Part shown: piece by piece, positions 1 through 5,417 of the stretch
Layout: the number at the start of each line of letters is the position of its first letter
Position numbering within the stretch: position 1 is the stretch's first letter
NCBI GenBank assembly: GCA_002378845.1
Contig: DFRY01000025.1
Coordinates: 19,533 to 25,558, forward strand
Length of the DNA stretch: 6,026 nt
From: Ruminococcaceae bacterium UBA3451
Lineage (GTDB): Bacteria; Bacillota; Clostridia; Oscillospirales; Acutalibacteraceae
Direction: 5' to 3'
The notes under the pieces: model-generated
Database searches by the model: none
What the model was told of the DNA's origin: nothing
The model's input: the letters and a program-made list of their open reading frames with translations, nothing else
Position numbers and translations under genes: made by a program

Positions 1-191
1 AGCGGGCTTCCGGCATCATTACCGAAGCAAACGGAATGAACTCCCATGCGGCTATAGTTGGCCTTGCGCTGGACAAGCCGGTTATTGTAGGCGCCGAAAA
101 TGCCACACAAATATTAAAAAGCGGAACAACCGTAACGCTTGACGCTGCACGCGGCATTGTGTTCAGCGGAATTGAAAAGTGCGATATCTAA
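1..191 (+). CDS. pyk: Pyruvate kinase, C-terminal fragment (PEP-utiliser mobile domain), 5' end outside window
   Basis: Only the last 62 codons are present; the reading frame enters at base 3 and ends at TAA 189-191. The fragment has the signature of the PEP-utilising enzyme mobile domain: a GIITEANG segment, then NSHAAIVG around fragment residues 13-20 carrying the conserved His15, then KPVIVGAENAT and a closing TLDAARGIVFSG. In Bacillus and clostridial pyruvate kinases this domain is an extra C-terminal module after the catalytic barrel, and the protein ends shortly after it, as here. Pyruvate kinase converts phosphoenolpyruvate and ADP to pyruvate and ATP in the cytosol. PEP synthase and PTS enzyme I share the fold, but they normally continue with a PEP-binding barrel after it, so they fit less well. 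The residue before Ser-His is Asn rather than the usual Thr. It converges on the minus-strand operon and is followed 15 nt later by a strong terminator. The identity rests on the tail only. Confidence 0.82.
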   Translation, partial: RASGIITEANGMNSHAAIVGLALDKPVIVGAENATQILKSGTTVTLDAARGIVFSGIEKCDI

Positions 192-205
192 TATAAAAAT
201 ACAGC

Positions 206-238
206 AAAGGGGATGCACAATCTGTGCATCCCCTTTTT
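206..238. terminator. Strong rho-independent terminator shared by convergent pyk and apeA operon
   Basis: A perfect 14-bp stem (206-219 pairing with 223-236) has a 3-nt loop and begins AAAGGGGATGC. On the plus strand it ends in a run of five T, so it should stop pyk transcription. On the minus strand the stem ends in TTT, and after GCTG there is a further TATTTTT tract, so it can plausibly also end the apeA operon, whose last stop codon lies at 250-252. No other terminator-like hairpin is seen in either transcript's 3' region. Confidence 0.9.
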
Positions 239-249
239 ATATGCTGATT

Positions 250-1662
250 TTATTTTGCTTCGTAAAATGCTTTAATTCCCAAGTAGGTCATATAAACGTC
301 CAGCTTGGAAACAACTTCAAACGGAGAGTGCATGGAAAGCACGGGTACGCCTACATCCAATACGTCAACATCCAGATTGGCAATAAACATTGCAACCGTT
401 CCGCCGCCGCCCGCGTCAACTTTTCCAAGCTCGCCAATTTGCCACAGCACGTCGTTCTGCTCAAATATATTGCGGATTTCCGCAACAAATTCCGCGCTGG
501 CTTCGCTGCTGCCGCTCTTTCCTCTGGCACCGGTATATTTGGCCATGCCCACGCCGTTGTTAATGTAGCAGGAGTTGATTGCTTCATAAGCGCTGGCATA
601 GTTCGGGTCAAACGCAGCTGTTACGTCTGCGGAAAGGCACTTGGATTGCTGCAGCACATGGCTCGGCTCCATTCCTTCGGCACGCGCCAGGTCAGCAATG
701 AAATAATGCATGAATTGTGAATTCAAGCCGGTATTTCCATCGCTTCCGACTTCTTCCTTATCGGCTAAAACAGTAACTACCGTGCTTTCCGGAGTTCCCG
801 CGTGAAGTGCGGCCATCAACGCCGGGTAAGCGCATACTCTGTCATCATGACCGTAAGCACCGATCATACTGTGGTCAAAACCGATGTCGGATGCTTTAAA
901 CGCGGGAACAAACTCAATATCAGCGGAAACAAAGTCCTCTTCGGTCATTCCGTATTTGTCATGAAGCAGCTTCATAATATTCAGCTTAACCAGATTATCG
1001 CCGTCATCCGCACGTACCGGCCAGCTGCCAACGGTAATATTGAGGTTTTCACCCTCAATTGCTTTGGAGAGCTTCTTCTCCATTTGCTCTGCGGCCAAAT
1101 GAGGAAGTAAGTCAGTAACGCAGAACTGCGGTTCGCCTTCTTCTTCCCCAAGGCGGATGTCCACCTTTGTGCCGTTCTTCAGCACAGCGCGGCCATGCAT
1201 GGAAAGCGGAATCGCAGTCCACTGATACTTTTTAATACCGCCGTAATAATGCGTTTTCAGCCATGCAATGTCATCTTTTTCATAAAGCGGATGAGGCTTT
1301 AAATCGAGACGGGGGGAATCAATATGGGCAGCCGCAATACGCACGCCGTTCTTGCATCCGTTTTTGCCGATTACCGCCAGAATAATCGCTCTGCCGCGGT
1401 TATTGTAATAAACTTTATCGCCTGCATTATATTTCTTTGCCGGGTCGAAGGGCACAAAGCCTGCTTCTTCCGCAGATTTCACTGCGTAACGAACCACCTC
1501 GCGCTCCGTTTTTCCTTGATTCAGGAATTTCTTGTAGTCCTCGCAAAAATCATCGGCCTTTTTCACTTTTTCATCCGGAATCTGAAAATAGCCGTTTTTG
1601 CGGTTAACCAAAAGTTCCTCTTTCAGCTTTTTCACTTCTTCGGTTTCCATCTTTTTAGCCAT
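250..1662 (-). CDS. apeA: M18 family aminopeptidase (aminopeptidase 1 type)
   Basis: A 470-residue cytosolic metallo-aminopeptidase that removes N-terminal, often acidic, residues from peptides. The M18 family uses a two-metal (zinc-type) site, and all its landmarks are visible: AHIDSPRLDLKP with ligand His113; GHDDRVCA with the metal-bridging Asp273; DKEEVGSDG with the likely catalytic base Glu303 and ligand Glu304; SADVTAAFDPNY around 344-355; and the C-terminal SMHSPFE with His445. The stretch KTHYYGGIKKYQW (137-149) is typical of the aminopeptidase 1 branch, and the length is normal for it. The start is the ATG at 1662, with AAGGAG 9 nt upstream. An in-frame ATG at 1713 would add 17 residues but has no comparable ribosome site and runs further into the preceding gene. 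The start overlaps the stop of the transglycosylase gene by 8 nt (ATGGCTAA), so translation is probably coupled. It is the last gene of the operon. Substrate preference cannot be read from sequence. Confidence 0.95.
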   Translation of the reverse strand: MAKKMETEEVKKLKEELLVNRKNGYFQIPDEKVKKADDFCEDYKKFLNQGKTEREVVRYAVKSAEEAGFVPFDPAKKYNAGDKVYYNNRGRAIILAVIGKNGCKNGVRIAAAHIDSPRLDLKPHPLYEKDDIAWLKTHYYGGIKKYQWTAIPLSMHGRAVLKNGTKVDIRLGEEEGEPQFCVTDLLPHLAAEQMEKKLSKAIEGENLNITVGSWPVRADDGDNLVKLNIMKLLHDKYGMTEEDFVSADIEFVPAFKASDIGFDHSMIGAYGHDDRVCAYPALMAALHAGTPESTVVTVLADKEEVGSDGNTGLNSQFMHYFIADLARAEGMEPSHVLQQSKCLSADVTAAFDPNYASAYEAINSCYINNGVGMAKYTGARGKSGSSEASAEFVAEIRNIFEQNDVLWQIGELGKVDAGGGGTVAMFIANLDVDVLDVGVPVLSMHSPFEVVSKLDVYMTYLGIKAFYEAK

Positions 1663-2254
1663 TGATACTTTCTCCTTCACTGTTAAATTGGTACAGCGTA
1701 CTGTATTTATCATAATTCTCTAAAACAGCACTGACATACTTTCGTGTTTCCGTGTATGGAATGCTGTCAAGGGAAGCGCCGTCCTTAGATATTTTCGGGT
1801 CGCTCAGCCAGGAATTTATCGTACCGATTCCGGCGTTATATGCGCTTAGCGCCGTGCGCTCCTGAGTATACTTTTCCAACAGAATCGATAAAAATTTACA
1901 GCCGTAGCGAATGTTAATTTCCGGCGTGGTAAGGTCACCCGCCGTATATTTCGTATTGCTTTTCAATTTGGTCTGAAGCCACTCAAACGTGTCCGGCGTA
2001 AGCTGCATTAAACCAATTGCCCCGGCATGCGAGACCACGTCGGCGTCAAAATTGCTTTCCGCTTTCATCACGGAATAGACCAACGCCGGGTCAAGATGAT
2101 TTTCTGTAGCTTCTTTTGCAACAATCTGAGAATATTCCAGAGGATATGCTTTTTTCATAAAGAAATCATAACCGCGTGACAGCGCAAAATACCCCAGCAA
2201 AAGCAATACGGCAAGCGCAATACCGGCAATTAAGGTTTTCTTAAATCGTTTCAT
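1655..2254 (-). CDS. Membrane-anchored lytic transglycosylase (SLT/Slt70-type catalytic domain)
   Basis: A 199-residue protein predicted to cleave the MurNAc-GlcNAc bond of peptidoglycan, leaving 1,6-anhydro-MurNAc ends, outside the membrane. Residues 1-6 are basic, about 8-25 form one hydrophobic segment (signal anchor, N-in), and about 40-190 form the SLT domain. Visible motifs are the catalytic Glu66 in KAESNFD, GAIGLMQLTP (78-87), LSAYNAG (136-142) and IPYTETRKYV (165-174), in the family order. There is no separate cell-wall binding repeat, so this is a minimal enzyme held by its anchor. The ATG at 2254 has GGAG 6 nt upstream. It overlaps the end of coaE by 14 nt, and its own stop overlaps the apeA start by 8 nt, implying coupled translation. 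Placement after coaE is, as far as I recall, common in Clostridia and does not imply a shared pathway. The physiological role (growth, division, sporulation or germination) cannot be told. Confidence 0.93.
   Translation of the reverse strand: MKRFKKTLIAGIALAVLLLLGYFALSRGYDFFMKKAYPLEYSQIVAKEATENHLDPALVYSVMKAESNFDADVVSHAGAIGLMQLTPDTFEWLQTKLKSNTKYTAGDLTTPEINIRYGCKFLSILLEKYTQERTALSAYNAGIGTINSWLSDPKISKDGASLDSIPYTETRKYVSAVLENYDKYSTLYQFNSEGESING
1672..1677 (-). promoter_or_regulatory. Ribosome binding site that fixes the apeA start
   Basis: On the minus strand AAGGAG lies 9 nt before the ATG at 1662, inside the 3' end of the transglycosylase gene. Its strength is the main reason for choosing this ATG over the upstream ATG at 1713. 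Confidence 0.85.
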
Positions 2255-2855
2255 TCACATCTCCAAGGATTTGTTCTAACAGTGCCTGCGCTTTGGCCGG
2301 TACGCTCTGCGTATCTGCTGAACCGTCAAACACATAATCCGCGCGGTCAAGGTAATAGGAATCCGGCTGCTGCGCGCCCATACGCGCTTTGGCCTGCTCC
2401 GCAGAAATTGAATCGCGATTCATCACGCGGGCAAGGCGTTTTTCCGCCGGGGCAATTACTGCTATGGTCTTTGCACAATATTGATCCGCACCGCTTTCGA
2501 AAAGCAACGGAGCATCCATAATAACGGCTTTGGCAGTTCCAAACCGCTCTTGCTCAATTTGGCGCAGAATCTCTTTCAGAATAATCGGGTGCGTAATTTC
2601 ATTCAAGCGAACCGACTTCTGCGGGGTGGAAAAAGCACGCTGTGCCAATAAGCGGCGGTTCAGGCCGCCGTCCGGCTGCACAATATCCGTACCGTATTCC
2701 GCAGTCAGCTGTGCAAGGCATTCCGGCTGTACAACAACCTCCCTTGCAATACGGTCTGCGTCAATAATCTTACATCCCGCATGCTCCAATGCCGCCGCAA
2801 CGGTAGATTTCCCCGCGCCGGTCGGACCGGTAAGCCCAATCACAATTTTACTCAA
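2241..2855 (-). CDS. coaE: Dephospho-CoA kinase
   Basis: This 204-residue P-loop kinase phosphorylates the 3'-hydroxyl of dephospho-CoA with ATP, the last step of coenzyme A synthesis in the cytosol. It shows Walker A GPTGAGKST (10-18), DADRIARE (32-39) for the dephospho-CoA site, ITHP (87-90), DAPLLFE (114-120), and the lid-region pattern RDSISAEQAKARMGAQ (147-162). The length is typical. The start is inferred to be TTG at 2853-2855: it gives the family-standard N-terminus (MSKIVIGLTG), and GAGGT sits 9 nt upstream. A GTG at 2882 would add nine residues not expected in the family. With the TTG start the gene overlaps the sua5 stop by 8 nt, and it overlaps the transglycosylase start by 14 nt. 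The protein itself looks complete and normal. Confidence 0.96.
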   Translation of the reverse strand: MSKIVIGLTGPTGAGKSTVAAALEHAGCKIIDADRIAREVVVQPECLAQLTAEYGTDIVQPDGGLNRRLLAQRAFSTPQKSVRLNEITHPIILKEILRQIEQERFGTAKAVIMDAPLLFESGADQYCAKTIAVIAPAEKRLARVMNRDSISAEQAKARMGAQQPDSYYLDRADYVFDGSADTQSVPAKAQALLEQILGDVNETI

Positions 2856-3870
2856 CTTGAAGTACCTCAAATCCGGCTGCACGAATCAGGCGATTGTAGA
2901 CCGCAAGGCCAACGCCCTTCGGTTCCGGGCAGCGAGCGTAGACCGTTTTGACATTCATCTCATCCAGTTTGCGAAGCGCGTCAAAAAGCTCCCGCGCCTG
3001 TTCGCTGTAATCATCTTCCCCGCCGTAACACACAGTAGGTACGGTAAGCTCTTTCTCTTCCCCGTTGTAGCACAATGCAGCCGTTCCCTGTGTATTATGC
3101 CGATTTACATAGCTTTTATATGCGTTGAAGCTGCCTTCCAGAATTACAACATTTGCCTTTGGCGAGTAATGCTTATATTTCATTCCGGGGGAAGCGGCGC
3201 GAACGCCCTCCTGCAGCGGGTTTAAGACTGCACTGTCCATCTCCACATTGCCCAACACGGAGCGCAGCTGTTCCAACGTAATCCCGCCCGGCCGCAGCAA
3301 ACGCGGCGGATTGACGGCAAGCGTAACCACGGTGGATTCCACCCCAACGCCGCACGCTCCTCCGTCCAGCACTGCTTCGATTTTACCGGATAAATCGTTC
3401 ATTACATGAGCCGCCGTTGTGGGGCTTGGTTGGCCGGACAAATTCGCAGACGGTGCGGCAAGCGGCAGGCCTGCTGCGGTTATCAGCTTGCGGGCAACCG
3501 GATGCGACGGAAAACGCACCGCAACCGTGTCCAATCCTGCGCTGACTTCGTCGGGGATAATGTCTGACTTTGGCAGAATAATGGTAAGCGGACCGGGCCA
3601 AAATTGCTCCGCAAGTTTCTTTGCCTGCTCCGACACTTCTTTGACCAATTTGTAAATCTGGTCAAATTCCGAAATATGTACGATAAGCGGATTATCCATC
3701 GGCCTGCCTTTTGCGGCAAAAATTCGGGCTACTGCCGCGCCGTTGAGCGCATTGGCGGCAAGACCGTAAACCGTTTCCGTAGGAATACCGACCAAACCGC
3801 CGTCTTTTAAGATTTGGGCGGCAGTTTGAACGGATTCGTCTTCCTTTGCATTTAACAACTGGGTCTGCAT
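2848..3870 (-). CDS. sua5: Threonylcarbamoyl-AMP synthase, two-domain Sua5 type (t6A tRNA modification)
   Basis: The enzyme makes L-threonylcarbamoyl-AMP from threonine, bicarbonate and ATP, the first step of the t6A37 modification of ANN-decoding tRNAs; TsaD and its partners then transfer the group. The 340 residues divide into a YrdC-like catalytic domain (about 10-200) and a Sua5 C-terminal domain (about 240-340). Visible motifs are PTETVYGL (30-37), KGRP (54-57), WPGPLT (91-96), VAVRFPSHP (116-124), SANLSG (141-146), GVGVESTV (174-181) and LLRPGGIT (191-198). The linker SPGMKYKHYSPKA (227-239) is characteristic of Sua5 and absent from short TsaC proteins. The ATG at 3870 is preferred over a TTG directly before it (3871-3873), which would add only one residue; the ribosome site is a weak GAGAG tract in the end of prfA. 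It starts 3 nt after the prfA stop, so coupling is likely. Confidence 0.96.
   Translation of the reverse strand: MQTQLLNAKEDESVQTAAQILKDGGLVGIPTETVYGLAANALNGAAVARIFAAKGRPMDNPLIVHISEFDQIYKLVKEVSEQAKKLAEQFWPGPLTIILPKSDIIPDEVSAGLDTVAVRFPSHPVARKLITAAGLPLAAPSANLSGQPSPTTAAHVMNDLSGKIEAVLDGGACGVGVESTVVTLAVNPPRLLRPGGITLEQLRSVLGNVEMDSAVLNPLQEGVRAASPGMKYKHYSPKANVVILEGSFNAYKSYVNRHNTQGTAALCYNGEEKELTVPTVCYGGEDDYSEQARELFDALRKLDEMNVKTVYARCPEPKGVGLAVYNRLIRAAGFEVLQVE
2864..2868 (-). promoter_or_regulatory. Ribosome binding site supporting a TTG start for coaE
   Basis: GAGGT on the minus strand lies within the last codons of sua5, about 9 nt upstream of TTG 2853-2855. No comparable purine-rich site with good spacing precedes the alternative GTG at 2880-2882, so this site decides the start. 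Confidence 0.7.
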
Positions 3871-3873
3871 CAA

Positions 3874-4968
3874 TTAATCTCTCTCTTCTGATTGGTTGTC
3901 AATTGTGTTTTGCAGTTTTGCGGCACGGTCTGCCGTAATCAAAGCATCAATGACTTCTTCTATATTTCCATTTAAAATATCGTCCAAACGGTAAATGGTA
4001 AGACCGATACGGTGGTCGGTCAAACGTCCCTGGGGATAGTTATAAGTGCGGATACGCTCGGAACGGTCGCCCGTACCAACCTGCGATTTACGGTCGGATG
4101 CAATTTTTGCATCGTGTTTTTCCAGTTCGGCTTCATACAGGCGCGAACGCAGGACTTTCATTGCCTTGTCTTTATTTTTATACTGGCTGCGTTCATCCTG
4201 ACATTCTACCACCGTTCCGGTTGGCAAGTGCGTAATTCGAATGGCCGAGGAAGTTTTATTAATATGCTGGCCGCCCGCACCGCTGGAACGGAAGGTATCG
4301 ATCTGCAAATCCTTCGGGTTAATTTCCACTTCAACCTCGTCGGCCTCCGGCAAAACGGCAACCGTTGCGGTGGAGGTGTGCACTCTGCCCTGCGTTTCCG
4401 TTTCGGGAACGCGCTGAACGCGGTGAACACCACTTTCATATTTTAACCGGGAATAGGCTCCGTCACCCGTAATCATAAAACTAATTTCTTTGTAGCCGCC
4501 AAGTTCGGTTTCGTTAAGGTTTAAAATTTCCGTCTTCCATCCTTTTGTTTCGGCATACATACTGTACATACGAAACAGAACGGCAGAAAACAGCGCGGCC
4601 TCTTCCCCGCCCGCACCGCCGCGAATTTCAACAATCACGTTGCGGTCGTCGTTCGGGTCACGCGGCAGCAATAGAATTTTCAACTCATCGGTACAGCGGT
4701 CAATGTCCGCCCTTGCCTGCTGAAACTCTTCTTCTGCCATTTCCTTCAGGTCTTTATCGATTCCGCCCTCATCCATCAACTCGCGGGCTTCCTGCAATGA
4801 ATTGCAGGCTTTTGTATATTCACGGTACTTTTCAACAATCGGGGTGATGGTCTTATGCTCTTTCATCAGTTCTGTGTATAAAGACTGATTGGTCAAAACG
4901 GACGGGTCGTACAGCTTCTGGTTTAGTTCCTCGTAACGCTTCTCAAATACTTCTAAATTTTCAAACAT
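3874..4968 (-). CDS. prfA: Peptide chain release factor 1 (RF1)
   Basis: RF1 enters the ribosomal A site at UAA or UAG and triggers release of the finished protein. The 364-residue protein has the usual RF1 plan: an N-terminal helical domain (about 1-105), GGAGGEEAALF (117-127), the stop-codon reading tripeptide Pro188-Glu189-Thr190 (the P-x-T form specific to RF1, not the SPF of RF2), and the catalytic GGQ at 232-234 within SSGAGGQHINKT. The GGQ glutamine is the residue normally methylated by PrmC. The ATG at 4968 has a strong AAGGAG 8 nt upstream. A 49-nt gap separates it from the DUF951-type gene, and sua5 follows after 3 nt. No prmC lies next to it in this window, although prfA-prmC adjacency is frequent in bacteria. 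The upstream gene ends in UAG, which only RF1 reads; this may have regulatory meaning and is treated as a finding. Confidence 0.98.
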   Translation of the reverse strand: MFENLEVFEKRYEELNQKLYDPSVLTNQSLYTELMKEHKTITPIVEKYREYTKACNSLQEARELMDEGGIDKDLKEMAEEEFQQARADIDRCTDELKILLLPRDPNDDRNVIVEIRGGAGGEEAALFSAVLFRMYSMYAETKGWKTEILNLNETELGGYKEISFMITGDGAYSRLKYESGVHRVQRVPETETQGRVHTSTATVAVLPEADEVEVEINPKDLQIDTFRSSGAGGQHINKTSSAIRITHLPTGTVVECQDERSQYKNKDKAMKVLRSRLYEAELEKHDAKIASDRKSQVGTGDRSERIRTYNYPQGRLTDHRIGLTIYRLDDILNGNIEEVIDALITADRAAKLQNTIDNQSEERD

Positions 4969-4980
4969 ATATTTTACTCC

Positions 4981-5011
4981 TTAATTTATAGTTAATAGAA
5001 CGATAAATTAA
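4981..5011 (-). repeat. AT-only inverted repeat just before the prfA ribosome site
   Basis: TTAATTTAT (4981-4989) and ATAAATTAA (5003-5011) are perfect 9-bp arms separated by 13 nt. In the minus-strand mRNA the downstream arm ends in the AA of the prfA AAGGAG site. The stem has no G-C pair and no following U tract, so it is not a terminator. It could weakly affect ribosome access, or could be chance in an AT-rich gap. Confidence 0.5.
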
Positions 5012-5017
5012 GAATAG

Positions 5018-5215
5018 CTATAATTCATCCTGCGTATTTTCGCGAATAATCTTTTTAATGTTTTTCTCACATTTTAATCTTGGCACCATTATTTCATGGC
5101 CGCAGGAAGTGCAGCGGATTTTAAAATCCATGCCGGAGCGGAGCACAAGGAAAGTCTTGCACCCGCAGGGATGTTCTTTTTTCATCAGCAAAATATCGCC
5201 GGGCCTTACGTCCAT
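5018..5215 (-). CDS. Small DUF951-type protein, putative zinc-binding, function unknown
   Basis: A 65-residue basic protein of the DUF951 type common in Firmicutes; I recognise the pattern but know of no established function. Visible features are RPGDILLMKKEHPCGCK (4-20), then CTSCGHEIMVPR (35-46) and a lysine-rich tail. Cys17, Cys19, Cys35 and Cys38, with His15 and His40 nearby, look like a single zinc-ribbon-like knuckle, so nucleic acid or ribosome association is possible but is only inference. The start is ATG 5213-5215, with GAGGTG 6 nt upstream. A GTG at 5222-5224 would add three residues but lies inside that ribosome site. It is the first gene after the minus-strand promoter and leads the prfA operon. 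It is the only gene here whose stop is UAG; all the other complete stops are UAA. Confidence 0.85.
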   Translation of the reverse strand: MDVRPGDILLMKKEHPCGCKTFLVLRSGMDFKIRCTSCGHEIMVPRLKCEKNIKKIIRENTQDEL

Positions 5216-5247
5216 GTTCCGCACCTCACTTTCTAAAAGCGAATTTG

Positions 5248-5274
5248 ATTCGGATTAATCGGATTAAGCCGAAT
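5248..5274 (-). repeat. Leader hairpin with tandem 9-bp repeat
   Basis: CGGATTAAT (5251-5259) is followed at once by CGGATTAAG (5260-5268), differing only in the last base. The pair is flanked by ATTCGG (5248-5253) and CCGAAT (5269-5274), which can form a 6-bp stem. Given the predicted promoter at 5281-5310, this would lie at the very 5' end of the DUF951-prfA transcript. It could be a 5' hairpin protecting the mRNA or a protein-binding site; I recognise no known operator or riboswitch in it. Confidence 0.55.
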
Positions 5275-5280
5275 AATATT

Positions 5281-5310
5281 AGTATATCACCAAAACAGTG
5301 CAAGGGACAA
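5281..5310 (-). promoter_or_regulatory. Sigma-A-type promoter for the DUF951-prfA-sua5-coaE-slt-apeA operon
   Basis: On the minus strand, TTGTCC (5305-5310) and TATACT (5281-5286) are separated by 18 bp. A TG one base before the -10 makes it an extended -10 promoter. Transcription should begin near 5274, giving a leader of about 60 nt before the first start codon. It lies back to back with the birA promoter, with 18 bp between the two -35 boxes. Confidence 0.7.
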
Positions 5311-5327
5311 TATATTTTTGTGATTTA
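5283..5327. promoter_or_regulatory. Imperfect inverted repeat over the operon promoter, possible operator
   Basis: TATATCACCAAAA (5283-5295) and TTTTTGTGATTTA (5315-5327) are inverted copies matching at 11 of 13 positions, with a 19-bp spacer. The left arm covers the extended -10 region of the minus-strand promoter, and the right arm sits between the two divergent -35 boxes. A protein binding here could control the prfA operon and perhaps birA. The arms do not resemble the GTTAAC-type half sites I know for BirA, so the binder is unknown. Confidence 0.45.
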
Positions 5328-5328
5328 C

Positions 5329-5358
5329 TTGCCGTAAAGGCATAAAAGAAGCTATAAT
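5329..5358 (+). promoter_or_regulatory. Sigma-A-type promoter for birA
   Basis: TTGCCG (5329-5334) and a perfect TATAAT (5353-5358) are separated by 18 bp. The expected start near 5365 leaves a 5' leader of about 28 nt before the birA ATG at 5393, too short for a riboswitch. Confidence 0.75.
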
Positions 5359-5387
5359 AAGGAAATGATACTGGTAAAGGCTGTGAA

Positions 5388-5417
5388 ATGAAATGTCAAC
5401 CAAAGAAGAAATTTTAA
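5388..5417 (+). other. Nine-codon ORF overlapping the birA start (possible decoy uORF)
   Basis: An ATG at 5388-5390 opens a nine-codon frame (MKCQPKKKF) ending at TAA 5415-5417, out of frame with birA, whose ATG lies 5 nt further on. AAAGG at 5376-5380 is 7 nt from this ATG but 12 nt from that of birA. Whether it is translated cannot be told; it may simply be chance. Confidence 0.3.

Noticed and set aside
139..720. Plus-strand 193-codon open frame
   Set aside because: It begins inside the pyk tail in another frame, runs through the terminator and lies antisense to the C-terminal half of apeA, whose catalytic motifs are intact. No ribosome site or recognisable domain was seen.
1663..1713. Seventeen-residue N-terminal extension of apeA from the ATG at 1713
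   Set aside because: The ATG at 1662 has a strong AAGGAG at good spacing and gives the usual family start; the upstream ATG lacks one.
2530..3225. Plus-strand 231-codon open frame
   Set aside because: It is antisense to coaE and sua5, both clearly real, and its translation shows no family motif. It is a by-product of their codon use.
4012..4446. Plus-strand 144-codon open frame antisense to prfA
   Set aside because: It covers the conserved GGQ and P-x-T region of RF1 on the opposite strand and has no support of its own.
4981..5011. Terminator between the DUF951-type gene and prfA
   Set aside because: The stem is A-T only and is followed by the prfA ribosome site, not by a U tract.
5298..5303. 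TTGCAC on the minus strand as the -35 box of the prfA-operon promoter
   Set aside because: It would leave only 11 bp to TATACT; TTGTCC at 5305-5310 gives an acceptable 18 bp.
5283..5327. BirA operator assigned to the inverted repeat
   Set aside because: The arms lack the GTTAAC-type half sites known for BirA operators; only an unassigned operator can be proposed.
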